DNA from: Mycoplasmopsis synoviae ATCC 25204
GTDB taxonomy: Bacteria; Bacillota_I; Bacilli_A; Mycoplasmatales; Metamycoplasmataceae
DNA: 64,000 nucleotides
Assembly: GCF_000969765.1 (NCBI RefSeq)
Contig: NZ_CP011096.1
Location: forward strand, 62,001 to 126,000
Direction: 5' to 3'
The translations under genes were made by a program, and so were the position numbers. Below are positions 31,147-43,137 of the stretch, piece after piece (the first letter of the stretch is position 1; every line of letters starts with the position of its first letter). The notes under the pieces were generated by a model that did no database searches, was not told the origin of the DNA, and saw only the letters and a program-made list of their open reading frames with translations.

Positions 31147-31152
31147 TATAAT
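31147..31152 (+). promoter_or_regulatory. -10 box of the azoreductase gene
   Basis: TATAAT 45 bases before the ATG at 31192. Spacer to a convincing -35 box is not clear. Confidence 0.5.
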
Positions 31153-31165
31153 ATAAATTATTTAT

Positions 31166-31189
31166 ATAGAAGGTGTAATAGAAGGTGTA
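31166..31189 (+). repeat. Tandem 12-bp duplication containing the ribosome binding site
   Basis: ATAGAAGGTGTA occurs twice in perfect tandem (31166-31177, 31178-31189), ending 2 bases before the azoR-like start codon, so the gene has two GAAGGTGT binding sites. Confidence 0.8.
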
Positions 31190-31191
31190 TA

Positions 31192-31791
31192 ATGGCAAAA
31201 GTATTAGTATTAAGTGGTGGCCTTAGCGAAAAAGAAAAGTCATATTCAAGTCAAATGCTTGATTTATTTGTTAAAACATATAAAAAAGTTCATCCTAATG
31301 ATGAACTTGAATTTGTGGATTTGAATACCACAAAACATGCAGAGGTGTTTTTAAGTAGAAATACATTTGCTACATATTGAAAAGATGTAGAAAGTGATAA
31401 ATGAATCGATAAATTAAAAGCAGCTGATAAAGTTATTTTAAGTTGTTCAATGACAAACTTTGGACCAACTGCAGTTGTTAAAAACTTCATCGATTCAGTG
31501 GCGGTGGCTAACAAAACATTTAGCTATAAATATTCTAAAAAAGGTGATGCAGTTGGACTTCTTGATCATCTAAGAGTTATGATTGTAACCACTCAAGGTG
31601 CTCCAAAAGATTGATATCTATGAGGAAGTCATACAAATTGATTGATTGGAACTTGAAAATTTTTAGGTGCTAAATATGTTGATACATTTGAACTAAATGG
31701 AACTAAATTATCAGTATTTGCTGATAAAAAACCATACGATGTAGTTCAGGAATTCAGACAAGATGCTTTAGAAAAAGCAAAACAATTCTAA
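31192..31791 (+). CDS. azoR: FMN-dependent NADH-azoreductase / NAD(P)H dehydrogenase
   Basis: 199 residues, flavodoxin-like fold. MAKVLVLSGGLSEKEKSYSS is the phosphate-binding N-terminus; SMTNFGPTAVVKNFIDSVAV and the FMN-contact segment TTQGAPKDWYLWGSH follow. AzoR-type enzymes reduce quinones and azo compounds by two electrons, protecting against quinone stress. It is a single-gene unit ending at a long palindromic terminator. Confidence 0.92.
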
Positions 31792-31800
31792 TTAAAATTA

Positions 31801-31840
31801 CAAATAAAAAAGTAAGAGAAAATTCTTACTTTTTTATTTG
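31801..31840. terminator. Bidirectional terminator, azoR / tsaC
   Basis: 17-base perfect arms around a 6-base loop, starting CAAATAAAAAAGTAAGA, with T runs on both strands, between convergent genes. It overlaps the last bases of tsaC. Confidence 0.9.
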
Positions 31841-32307
31841 TCTCTAACTAAAATTTCACCTGTATCTAGATTGTAAATTTTGCTTGGCGACCCACTTGGT
31901 GAGCAATAGTCAACTATGTATCTTATTTTTTCAAATTTAACTTGAGCTTCTTCTATGCTTAAAGGTTTTTCGCCTGAAATATTAGCGCTTGTTACATACA
32001 TAGGCCCATTTTTAATTAAAAATTTTCTAAGTTTTAAACAGTTAGGAATTCTCATTCCAATGTTATTAACAATAATTGAATTGCTTCCAGGAAGGAGTTT
32101 ATAAGCCATTACTCTTTGTTTTTTTGTGAATTTTGTAAGCTTAAAAATATCATTAAAAGAACCAGCTAGAATCATTATTTTTTTATCTACTGGCCTATTT
32201 TTTAATGCATAAAGTTTGTGCAGCGAATCTTTATTTTCTAGCTTAACTCCAAGGCCACAAACTGTATCAGTTGATAGCAGAAAAACATCATCAAAATTAT
32301 CTATCAT
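31834..32307 (-). CDS. tsaC: Threonylcarbamoyl-AMP synthase (YrdC/Sua5)
   Basis: 157 residues. Makes L-threonylcarbamoyladenylate, the first step of the t6A modification of tRNAs that read ANN codons. Motifs: LLSTDTVCGLG near residue 9, the KNRPVDKKIMIL strand, and the substrate loop GPMYVTSANISGEKPL. It is a short YrdC-only form. Last gene of the gltX operon; its start overlaps the brkB-like gene by 7 bases. Confidence 0.9.
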   Translation of the reverse strand: MIDNFDDVFLLSTDTVCGLGVKLENKDSLHKLYALKNRPVDKKIMILAGSFNDIFKLTKFTKKQRVMAYKLLPGSNSIIVNNIGMRIPNCLKLRKFLIKNGPMYVTSANISGEKPLSIEEAQVKFEKIRYIVDYCSPSGSPSKIYNLDTGEILVRDK

Positions 32308-33419
32308 CAGAAGGTTATTAATTTTCAGAACTTTCTATCATCAGTTTTTCTAGCAACGTAATTTTTAAAGTAAGCTTCATTAAAAGTAAAGCCTAAAAAC
32401 ACAAAGTAAATAAATCAGTTAACAAAAAGAGCAACTAATAAAAAGAATCCAACTGTGCTTCCAAATTTTCCATAAGAAGAGTTTTGATTAATACTTGAGA
32501 AAATATATGACATTATGCTTGAAGGAATGGTAGCAATTATTGCTCCACGGTATATATTTTTAAATTTAGAAGTAAATGAAGGGACAAATTTATAAATACC
32601 AAAAGTCAGCCCAAAGAAAAAGATTAATGTGTTAACTCCAAAGGTAAATTGAATTAAAATTCCTTTTGAAATATCACTATCTATTTCTTTGTTATTCATA
32701 ATTCCGATTTCAATTAGTATTTGGATAGTTGACATTATTCAAAGTCAAAATGCAACCATGAAAACCACAAAAAGACCTTTGAAACGGTTTCCTATATAAG
32801 TTCCTAATTTTTTATGATCGTAAATATAATTCGAAGAAGTAATTAGCCGAGCATAACCACCACTTGAAATATAAATAGCAACTACAAAAAGTAAAAAACT
32901 TCCAACAATACTTGAAAAATCAGCGCTATTAAAAATATCTCTAGCGTTAAGTTTTAGAAAAGTATTATCAGTTCCTGGAATTATCTTTCCTAAAATTGAA
33001 CTTAAAAATAATTCTTCAAAATCAGCAGGAGTTAAGCCGGCTATATTTGGGGTTAAAACGCTATTGAAAAAATAAACTATATAAATTACTGGTATAAATG
33101 AAATTAAAATTAAAAACGCAGTTGATAGTCAAATAAAGTTATACTCTTTAGTGTTGAAGTTATCAAAGATTCTATTGATAACTTTTTTGTTTTTAATTTT
33201 ACGATTATCGTCTTTGTTTCTAATTAAAATTCAAACAAAAAAACTAATAACAGCTTTAAGCCCTACAACATAAGCTATTGAAATATAGTCTTTTCTAAAA
33301 GGCCAGACAATGTTAAAAGAAAAAGAATTAAAAACTTTCTTTTTGTATTTTAACCTTGTAAGTTTTTTGTATGTTAACTTTTTAGGCTTAGGATTTAAAA
33401 TATTATTTAAAAACTTCAT
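32301..33419 (-). CDS. YihY/BrkB family membrane protein
   Basis: 372 residues, with about six transmembrane segments after a 70-residue basic N-terminus, including FNIVWPFRKDYISIAYVVG. The C-terminal half (FGVNTLIFFFGLTFGIYKFVP, FKNIYRGAIIATIPSSIMSY) matches the YihY/BrkB layout once called ribonuclease BN. It is an inner-membrane protein of unknown transport role; RNase activity is no longer believed. The frame includes several UGA Trp codons and ends TTT-UGA-UGA-TAG. Start overlaps gatB by 17 bases. Confidence 0.85.
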
Positions 33420-34824
33420 CTAAACTTTTAATTGCTATTTCGTTAGCAACTGTAGGATTAACCTGACCTCCAGTGTCTTTCATTAGTTTTCCTAAAACAA
33501 ATTTTAAAACCTTTTCTTGACGAGTTGGATACTCTTTAACAAGTTCAGAATTTGTTTTAATAATTTCTTTAATTATATTACTAATTAAGTTAGGATCAGA
33601 AATTTGTTCAAGTGAATTTTGCTTTGCTAGCTTTTTAATATCACCTTTGAAATTAACTAGTAATGGAATTAATTTCTTTAATGATTTTCCAGAAATAACT
33701 TCCTCGTCTAAAAGATTAATCGCTTTTGTTATATTTTCAGGATCAATATTTAAATGATAAGCTTTCATTTCTTTTGAATTAGCAAGAGATACTACTTCTG
33801 CAAAAAAAATTTTAGAAAGTTTGTCTTTATCTGGATATGATATTGAATCAAAATAATTAGCAAGATGAATATCATCAAGCAAACTATTTAAATAAATTGA
33901 ATTTAAATTGTAAGACTTGTATCTTGCTTCTTTTTCTCAAGGAAGTTCTTTTAATTTAACGCTACTAATAAACTTTTTAGAAAGCTTGATAAATGGAATA
34001 TTTGGCTCTGGAAAATATCTATAGTCAATTGCTGAAGTTTTGGTTCTAAGCACTTGAAGCTTTAGTGTTTTTTCATCTATTTTTTTAGTTTGTTGCAATA
34101 CTTCTTCGTTAGCAAAAAACTTTGCTCTTTGAAGCGTTATTTCCTCTTCAATTGCAAGTTTGATATTTTTTAAAGAATTTAAATTTTTAATTTCAACTTT
34201 ATTTGAAAAGCTTTTTGATCCTAACGGTCTAATTGAAATGTTAATGTCAGCTCTTAGTGATCCTATTTCAAGTCTTCCTTCAGAAATTTCTAAAGTTTGA
34301 ACTATTTTTCTAATTGCATCAACATATAAACAAGCTTCATCACTTGATCTTAAAACTGGATGAGTAACTATTTCAATTAACGGAATTCCGGCACGGTTGT
34401 AATCAAGCTGTGAATAGTTATCTTTATGATGCTGTCTTGCGGTGTCTTCCTCAAGATGAATTCTTTCGATATTAACTTCGAATTCTTTGCCGTTATTATT
34501 TAATTTAATTTGACCTTCTCTACCAATTGGATGATAAAACTGAGTGATTTGATAACCTTTTGGTAAATCTGGATAAAAGTAATGCTTACGATCAAATCTT
34601 AGATTTGAGTCGATTTGCATATTTAATGCTTTTGCAAGCATAATTGCATATTTAACAGCTTTTTTATTAACTTGAGGCAGAGTTCCTGGATAACCTAAAT
34701 CAATTTGATTAGCTTTAGTATTTGACTCAGCGTTAAAATTGATTTCAACCGGTGAAAACATCTTTGTTTTAGTTTTTAACTCAATATGGATTTCAATTCC
34801 AATAACAGTTTCAAAATTAATCAT
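33403..34824 (-). CDS. gatB: Aspartyl/glutamyl-tRNA amidotransferase subunit B
   Basis: 473 residues, joined across UGA at 33937. GatB activates the misacylated Glu-tRNA(Gln) (or Asp-tRNA(Asn)) for amidation. Motifs: MINFETVIGIEIHIELKTKT, DLGYPGTLPQVN, QLDYNRAGIPLIEIVTHP, and a helical C-terminal tail domain ending KSLDEVFK. With gatA and gatC it forms the amidotransferase that mycoplasmas need because no GlnRS gene is usual. Overlaps gatA by 8 bases. Confidence 0.97.
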
Positions 34825-36136
34825 TTATACCTCTTATTAATTTTTCAAAAAATTGTCCATATTGAAGAAGAGCTTCATCACCATAAACTTTACCATCTAG
34901 AGAAAGATTGAAATCTAAATTTTGATGTTTACCTAAAGGAATTGATAGTGATGGATTACCTGTTAAATTTGATGTAGTTAAAATATAATCCATAAAGTCA
35001 TAACTTTTTGGATTTTTAATATCACTAGCTACTGATGCAAAAGCTGGAAAAATTACAACGTCGTAACTATTTATTAAACTTTCTCAATAATTTTTAATAA
35101 CTCTTCTCGCTTTTTGAGCTTTTAAAAATAAATCTTTTTGGTTATCATCAAAAAGAAAATAACTTCCTAAAACAAGTCTTTCTTGAACCATTTTTCCAAG
35201 ATGCTTGCTTCTGGTATTTGTCATTACTTCTTCTCAAGAAGAACCTTTTTCACGGTTACCAAAAGCTACTCCTGTAAGGTTGGCTAAATTACTTGATGCT
35301 TCAGAGAAAGAGATTATTTTATAAGTAGCTCTAACGCTACGAAGAACGTCTAAATTAGGTTCAACTAATTTAATATCTACGTTTTGTTTTTTTAATTCTT
35401 CAAGTAACTTAGTGTAGCTATCTGCTACATATTTTTCGCAGTATTTTGAAACATCTAAAGCAAGCACGCTTTTAGGTTTTTTGGCTTTATTATTTTCTGA
35501 AAGTTTTACTTCAACGTTTGTAAAATCTCTTTTGTCAACTTGATATAAAACTTTAGCAAGTTCATAAGCATCGTGAACGTTGTGAGTAAAATAAGCAACG
35601 GTATCTAGTGACGATGCATATGCAAACATTCCGTATCTAGAAATTGCTCCATATGAAGGTTTAAATCCTACAACTCCATTAAATGAAGCTGGTAGCCGCA
35701 CGCTATCACCAGTGTCGCTTCCTAAAGCAAATGAAATATTTTTGCTAAAGCTAGCTACTGATCCAGAAGAAGATCCTCCTGATTGCTTCGATTTATCTTT
35801 TGGATTTTTAACAATTCCATAAGCAGAGTGCAGCCCTGTTCCTCCTAGAGCAAGTTCGTCTGAGTGAACTTTAGCTACTTTTTTGGCTCCGGCATTTATT
35901 AACAATTCAACAGGATAGGCATTATATGATGGTTGAAAATTTTCAAGAATTTTACTTGATGCTTGTGTTGGGGCATCATTAGTTGCAAAAACATCTTTAA
36001 TTGTAAAAACGCAATCTTTTAAAGGGCCATCAAAAGTTGGCAGATCTTTATATAAATAACTAACTACGTTATTTTTATCGCTTTTTAATTCAGATAAAGC
36101 TAAATTAAAATTACCTTTTACTTTAAGCTTTGTCAT
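34817..36136 (-). CDS. gatA: Aspartyl/glutamyl-tRNA amidotransferase subunit A
   Basis: 439 residues. Amidase-signature enzyme that releases ammonia from glutamine. The glycine/serine-rich motif DKSKQSGGSSSGSVASF near residue 120 carries the Ser-cisSer-Lys triad (Lys from AKVHSDELALGG), and GSDTGDSVRLPASFNGVVG supplies the catalytic serine. Joined across UGA codons near 35232 and 35085. The start overlaps gatC by one base. Confidence 0.97.
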
Positions 36137-36438
36137 TATTTAACTACCTTTACAAAAGTAATGTAATTTTCATCTTTTTCTTTTGCGTTTTTTAGAATAT
36201 CGTCTTTAGTTATATCGTCAAAATTTACAACTTCATCTTCTCTTAAAAAATCTTCATAATAAGTTTCGTTATTATGAGTTAGTGGCTCTGCATTTTTAAG
36301 ATCTAATTTGTCTAAAGATTTTAAGTCTTGAAGTAGATCGTCTCATTGAATTTTAATTTTTTCAATTAGTTCATCATTTGGCTCTAGCATTATAACTTTA
36401 GCTATTTCAAGAAACTTTTTTTTGCTAAATTTTTTCAT
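36136..36438 (-). CDS. gatC: Aspartyl/glutamyl-tRNA amidotransferase subunit C
   Basis: 100 residues. The small GatC wraps around GatA and GatB to hold the complex. The helical N-terminus (MKKFSKKKFLEIAKVIML) and C-terminal REDEVVNFDDITKDDILKNA (counterpart of the LREDEV motif) are typical. It contains one UGA Trp codon, which hides it under the standard code. One base overlap with gatA. Confidence 0.92.
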
Positions 36439-36444
36439 TTGTAC

Positions 36445-37290
36445 CTATCATTTTGGATTAGAATAAAATTCCATTTTATTTAAATATTTTAAATTATCTT
36501 CTAAATTTAAAAACTTTAAATAATAACTATGAAGCATTAATCTAGTTGATTTTTTACCTTTATATTTTTTATCACCATATATTGGTTTATTTAAATATGC
36601 AAGGCTTAGTCTAATTTGGTGTTTGCGCCCGGTTATTATTTGGGCAAATTTTTTATTATTCTCACAATAAAAAATACTGTGAGCTAACTTTGAATTTTCT
36701 TTTTGAGTTTTACTTATTTTGGTTTTATTATTTTCATCTTTATAAAAATAAAGTTTTAATTCAAGAGGCGAGCTCGATAGAAAGTCGCTTTTGAATTGAT
36801 AGACTTTTTTGAAATTAAAACTTTTTTCGTTAAGCTGCTTTAGTGTTAAATAATTTTTTGCATAAACTATTAAGCCGCTAGTTTCTTTATCGAGCCTACC
36901 AACGTGGCTTGGTTTAAATGAATCAACTTGTTTATGTTTTAAATAAGATAAAACTTGGTTATCTAAAGAATTATCTTCGCCATGAATTACAAGGTTTTCT
37001 TTTTTGTCAATTATTAAAATATTTGCATCTTCATAAATAATTTGAAAATCAAAAGATACCTTTTTAATTTGTGGTAAATTTAAATTACTTTCAGAAATTC
37101 CATAAACTTCAACTAAATCATTTTCTGATACTACAAATTTTTTATCGGTTATTCTTTTTGAATTAACTTTTATTTCTTTTTTTCTAAAAAGCTTTTCGAT
37201 TGTAGCGATTGTTAAATTTGGAAAGTATTTACAAATTAATTTAAAAAGAGAACGATTTTCATCGTTTTTACTTGCTTTAAAACTAACCAT
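36445..37290 (-). CDS. RluA-family RNA pseudouridine synthase
   Basis: 281 residues. An N-terminal S4-like RNA-binding region (LTIATIEKLFRKKEIKVNSK) is followed by the synthase domain with catalytic Asp in HVGRLDKETSGLIVYAK near residue 140 and the GRKHQIRLSLAYL motif near residue 220. RluC/RluD-type enzymes modify 23S rRNA; the exact uridine cannot be read from the sequence. The last codon before the TAG is a UGA Trp. Overlaps scpB by one base. Confidence 0.92.
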
Positions 37291-37859
37291 TAAATTTCTC
37301 TTTGACTTTGGAAAATGTCAAATTCACTTTCATCTTCAAAACCATCTGAGTAATCAAAATCACGCATTTTTGGAAGATCTTGTTTAGATGAAATTTTAAA
37401 ATGATCATAGAACTGTGAACTTACTTCATATAAAACTGGATTACCTTGAGTGTGTGATACTCCCACTTCGTGAATAATTCCTTTTTTAAGTAAGTTATTA
37501 ACTATGTGATCAGATACTGCACCTCTGATTTTAGAAATTTGACCTCTAGTAATTGGCCCTTTGTAAGCGATAATTCCAGCTACTTCAATAGCAGCGCTGG
37601 TTAGTCTTTGTTTTCCAGTAGTAGTTACTAATTTAGAAACGTAAGCTCTAACAGATTCTCTAGTTGCTAGTTTAAAGATTTCATCAAAAACTACAACTTT
37701 TAAGCCTCTATCTAAGTTGTTGAAATCTTTTTGAAAATCTTGCATTATTTTTTTAGCTTCGTGAGTGTTATTCAAGTTAAAGACTTCTTTAACTTGTTCT
37801 AGATTTAATCCTTCATCACCTTGGATATATAATAGTGCTTCAATTATTTTATTCTTCAT
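37290..37859 (-). CDS. scpB: Chromosome segregation and condensation protein ScpB
   Basis: 189 residues with two winged-helix domains: MKNKIIEALLYIQGDEGLNL, VKEVFNLNNTHEAKKIM, and the second TSAAIEVAGIIAYKGPITRG, then ISKIRGAVSDHIVNNLLKKG. ScpB with ScpA and SMC forms the condensin that organises the chromosome. ATG at 37859 is chosen over TTG three codons upstream. It overlaps scpA by 11 bases. Confidence 0.95.
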   Translation of the reverse strand: MKNKIIEALLYIQGDEGLNLEQVKEVFNLNNTHEAKKIMQDFQKDFNNLDRGLKVVVFDEIFKLATRESVRAYVSKLVTTTGKQRLTSAAIEVAGIIAYKGPITRGQISKIRGAVSDHIVNNLLKKGIIHEVGVSHTQGNPVLYEVSSQFYDHFKISSKQDLPKMRDFDYSDGFEDESEFDIFQSQREI

Positions 37860-38592
37860 TGTTATCAAAATTCCTTAATATTTTAATTTCGCCATATTGA
37901 CTATCTTGTTTTAATGTTAAAAATTGCTGTCTTGCTAAATCAAGAAGAGCAATTAAGGTAATGACAAAATGAGTAAGTGATGGTTGAATAAAAATTTCTT
38001 CAAATTTTACTTCACTTCTTTGACCAAAAACGTTTTTAATAAATTTAATTTGATCTGCCGAATTAATTTTAACGGTTGAAAAATTTGCTTTTCTAAGTTC
38101 TTGCGCAAAAACTCTTTCAAACATTTTTCTTAGCGTAGAAATTAGAGTAGTAATGCTAGAGTGTCCATCAAGTCTTGATGAATCACTTTCGATTATGAAT
38201 TCATCGACATTGCTTGGTTTTTTAATATAAATTTCTTGACGAGATTTTTGGAAAGTAGAAAGCGCGTCTTTGATTTCTTTGAATTGTTTATATTCAATTA
38301 AATCGTTGATTAGCTTTTGTTTTTCCTGCGTTACTATTTCGATATCTTCTGGTTTATTTGAAAGATATTTAGCTTTCATATAAATAAAGATAGTTGCATA
38401 ATTTAGATATTCAGCAGCAATATCTAAATTAGTATTTTTGATTTCATTTATGATTTTTAAATATTGATTGGCAAGCTCTAAAACGTTAATGTCAAGAATT
38501 GAAATTTTCTTATCTTTTATTAGTTCAAGAAGTAAATCTAATGGTCCTGAATAATTTTGTAGATTAAATTCGTAATTTAATTTAGTTTGCAT
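37849..38592 (-). CDS. scpA: Chromosome segregation and condensation protein ScpA
   Basis: 247 residues, the kleisin that bridges SMC heads and ScpB. Typical N-terminus YSGPLDLLLELIKDKKISIL and AAEYLNYATIFIYMKAKYL; the C-terminal winged helix includes THFVITLIALLDLARQQFL. Overlaps plsC by 11 bases and scpB by 11. Confidence 0.96.
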   Translation of the reverse strand: MQTKLNYEFNLQNYSGPLDLLLELIKDKKISILDINVLELANQYLKIINEIKNTNLDIAAEYLNYATIFIYMKAKYLSNKPEDIEIVTQEKQKLINDLIEYKQFKEIKDALSTFQKSRQEIYIKKPSNVDEFIIESDSSRLDGHSSITTLISTLRKMFERVFAQELRKANFSTVKINSADQIKFIKNVFGQRSEVKFEEIFIQPSLTHFVITLIALLDLARQQFLTLKQDSQYGEIKILRNFDNNEE

Positions 38593-39340
38593 TTTTATGA
38601 AGCTCTTTAGATATTAATTCTTTAACTCTATTAGATATTGCTTCATTTTCTAGAATCATAAAAGATTGAGGTTTAAGAGGTGAAAGAAAACTAACAGTAA
38701 CTTTTAAACGTTTTTTTCTATTTGAATTAAATGCATCAGCTGAGTTGCTAATCGCACAAGGAATAATTGGCAGATAATTTGATTTAGCGATTTTAAATGC
38801 TCCTGATTTAAATTCACCTAAAGCTTCACCTTTAACTCTAGTTCCTTCAGGGAAGATAACTCCATAAACTTTTTTGTTTTTTACGTAGTTACCAAAGTTA
38901 ATTAATCCTTCGTAGCTATTTCTTAAATCATTTCTTTTAATTAAAACCACATCAATAAGTGACATTGCTTTAATTAAAATTTTGCTTTGTTCTTCTTTTG
39001 AAATAAATGTTGCAAATTTATTTTCAGCGCCTTCTTCTTGAGAAGGATTTTTTAAAGCAGCTATTAAAACGATTGGATCAATTCCAGATTTATGATTAGG
39101 AACTATAAAACCGTATCCTTTTTCGATATTTTCATATCCTAGCACTTCTAAATCAATGTTATAAATTCTTAGAATTTTTTCACATAACTTTAAAAGGTAG
39201 TTATATCTAAATTTTTCTGAATAAGTTTCTGGATTGCTTTTGTAGTTTTTAGCCATCTTTCTAATTTTTAAAACTCTAAAAAATCATGGCAAAGCAAAAA
39301 CGATTTTCTTAAGTGTAATATTTACTGCTAGTTTCTTCAT
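38582..39340 (-). CDS. plsC: 1-acyl-glycerol-3-phosphate acyltransferase
   Basis: 252 residues. Adds the second acyl chain to lysophosphatidic acid. HX4D box NHKSGID near residue 79, and the glycerol-phosphate-binding FPEGTR near residue 163. An N-terminal hydrophobic part (VFALPWFFRVL, with one UGA) anchors it to the membrane. The ATG at 39340 gives this membrane-facing segment; the internal ATG at 39256 would remove it. Beside acpS in the operon, which suggests acyl-ACP or acyl-phosphate chemistry here. Confidence 0.92.
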
Positions 39341-39342
39341 TT

Positions 39343-39648
39343 TTATTCCTTTATTACGAATGCAATTAATAAATCATTTTCATGTGAAATTGAAATTTTA
39401 AAATTTTTAAAATTCCACTCATTATTAATTTTTATTAAATTAATTTTATTAAATTTAAAGTAAGAATTATCAGCTTTAAAAATAGCTTCTTTAATAGCTC
39501 AAGATCTAGCAAGAAATAGCTCTTTAGATTCTTCGTTATCTAGCTTGTTAAATTCAACAAACTCTTCTTCTGATAAAAGTCTTTCAATAAATTCTTTGTT
39601 CTTGTTTTTAAATCTTGATATTGTTACTAAATCAACTCCAAGATTCAT
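39343..39648 (-). CDS. acpS: Holo-[acyl-carrier-protein] synthase
   Basis: 101 residues. Transfers phosphopantetheine from CoA to the acyl carrier protein serine. MNLGVDLVTISRF carries the metal Asp, and the second motif ARSWAIKEAIFKA (WXXKEA) carries the Glu. Ends with ISISHENDLLIAFVI. A UGA Trp sits in the second motif, which hides the gene under the standard code. Its target is likely the ACP at 3958..4185. One-base overlap with the upstream gene and 2-base gap to plsC. Confidence 0.93.
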
Positions 39649-40035
39649 TAGCTAATGGTAAGTTCAATCTTAAAATTACCAATGACATCTTCTTGATAAT
39701 CATTTAAGCGATATAAAATATATTCAAATTTATATTTATTTAGTGGATCTATTTCAAGATTTAACAGCCTTGTATAAAAATTAACCTCCATTACTTTCCC
39801 ATCAGGAGTGTTTAATATAAATGGACTGGCTAAATTTTTATCTTTTTCAATAAATAAAGTTGTAGGCCCTGCAAAGATATTTATTTTTTTATGTGATATT
39901 TCAATTCGATTAGCTACGTTTTGAGTAGGCTCTGTAAAACTAAATGTATCCATGTCTTCGTATCTATCGATATCAACAGGAGCGGTGAAGTCAAATTCTT
40001 TAGTTTCACCATTTTGTAAAATGGTTGATTTAAAA

Positions 40036-40046
<11 letters not shown>
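39648..40046 (-). CDS. DUF1934-like (YwiB) beta-barrel protein
   Basis: 132 residues, mostly beta-strands by eye (MKINFKSTILQNGETKEF, RIEISHKKINIFAGPTTLF, KYKFEYILYRLNDYQEDVIG). Length and strand pattern fit the YwiB/DUF1934 calycin-like proteins of Gram-positive bacteria, which have no settled function and often sit next to argS or other translation genes. Here it follows gltX with an 11-base overlap. The assignment is a pattern match and moderate. Confidence 0.65.
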
Positions 40047-41436
<1,390 letters not shown>

Positions 41437-41534
41437 AAATTTAACTCTTACAAAGTAATAAATAATTATATTACATTTTGGTTTAAATTTGGCTAAAAAT
41501 GGCCAATTTTTAACAAAATGGCAATATATTAGTT

Positions 41535-41540
41535 TATAAT
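41535..41540 (+). promoter_or_regulatory. -10 box of the 439-aa membrane protein gene
   Basis: TATAAT 33 bases before the ATG at 41573, with ribosome binding site AAGGAGA. Confidence 0.5.
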
Positions 41541-41572
41541 TAATATTTCTAGTGAAGCATTAAGGAGAGTTT

Positions 41573-42892
41573 ATGACAGAAGATAATAACAAAGATGTAA
41601 ATAAAGAAAGTTCCAAAATCGTTGAACCGGTAGATTATAGAACTCAAGATCTTAAATATGACGATGTTCCTAAAAGAAAAATTAAAAAAGTTAATACCAC
41701 TTTTAGAAGAACTCAAATGTCAAATTTTGGACTCTTTTTTAGCAAACTTTACCAACCTTTATCGATTCAAAAAATAATGCTAATTACAATCGCAATGGCA
41801 ATATTTTTTGGAGCCCTTAGTGTGTTTTTTGTTAAAAATGTAGGAATTTATAACTTTGGTTTAGCAGCCATTGGACAGTCGGTTGCTAAGATAGTTGCAG
41901 TTAATACTACAGAGCTTCCGCATTTTATTAGTAACTTAATTGACCAGATTATTTTCTGGCTGGCTTATATTATTTTATCGATTCCAATTTTTATATTTGG
42001 TTATAAAAAAATTGGTAAGTTTTTTATATTTGTAACCGTTGTATTTCTTTTAGTTTCTTCGATGGTATCAATTGTAATAGGATTAATTCCCGGAGCTAAT
42101 GATGTATTTATAATTGGTGATTTTTCAAATCCAGTAGTTAAAGAAGCTCTGCCTGAAAATCAAAAGCATTTAAGTAGCATTATTCCATTAATGTGAAGCG
42201 ATGGAGGAAATATCGCAGCGCTGCTGGTTTATGCGACATTTTATGGAGTAGTTCTTGCATTTATTTTTGCAATAATTCAAATCATTGGAGGAACTGCTGG
42301 AGTTACTGGAATAGTAGGAGAATGATACGCGAACGTAAAGCAAAAATCATTTGGAACTATATCTGGATATATGAATATTATTATCGTTATATTTTCGGTT
42401 TTAGTAGGTTCATGACTTCCAGGATCTATTCTTCTTCAAAATGCAAAACAAAACTTTTTAACAACTAATAATATTGATATAGCTTTTATTCCTAAAGAAA
42501 TGGCAGCTGTATTTAATAAAGCTTGAAACTTTGAATTATATTTATCACCTAACTTTGTAGCTACAGTATTTATCAACGTTTTATATATAGTAGTTTTAAA
42601 TAAAATTTATCCTAAATTTAAATTAGTTAGACTTGAAATTTATTCTCCACTATGAGAAGAAATTCAAAATAAAATTAAAAACGATAGAAAAATAGTAGCC
42701 GGATCTACCGTTTTTAGAGCCAGAGGTGGATATAAAGGTAAAAAGATAAATGTTTTAGTTTCAGTTATATTATTTAGACATGTTTTAAGAATAATTCATG
42801 ACGTTAGAAAGATCGATAAAGACGCTTTTATTTCAATATCTAACGTTAGAAGTATTGATGGCTGAATTTATCTACCTGATAAAAACTTTTAA
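41573..42892 (+). CDS. YitT/DUF2179-type membrane protein
   Basis: 439 residues. About 55 charged cytoplasmic residues at the N-terminus, then several transmembrane segments (IMLITIAMAIFFGALSVFFV, IDQIIFWLAYIILSIPIFI, FIFVTVVFLLVSSMVSIVI and more), then a C-terminal soluble domain (about residue 355 on) ending VRSIDGWIYLPDKNF that looks like DUF2179. The IQIIGGTAGVTGIVGEW segment matches the GG..G.T repeat of YitT proteins. Mycoplasma YitT members are membrane proteins of unknown function. The gene is alone, divergent from gltX, with two UGA-created breaks joined. Confidence 0.75.
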
Positions 42893-43091
42893 CAAATAGC
42901 GATAATTTTAATGCTCAAAAATTAACAAAAATATTAAAAAATTTATAAACTTTTTAATTTGAAAACGTCCGAAATATAAATGTTTTAGAAAATACTAAAA
43001 AAGTTATATGGTTTTTAAAAAATTTGGTAATATATAAGCAAGTTAAGGATCATAAAAAGTCCGAGATTTACAAAAAATAATACTTAATTTC

Positions 43092-43124
43092 AACAAAAAA
43101 GTAAGCTTAGCTTACTTTTTTGTT
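43092..43124. terminator. Bidirectional terminator, membrane protein / malK-like
   Basis: 14-base arms beginning AACAAAAAAGTAAG with a 5-base loop. The bases between it and 42893 are A+T-rich spacer without a visible gene. Confidence 0.85.
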
Positions 43125-43137
43125 ATTTATTTTCGAG

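Noticed and set aside
42193..42468. Separate small gene inside the YitT-like gene
   Set aside because: It is a shadow in another frame; the main frame is continuous with UGA as Trp.
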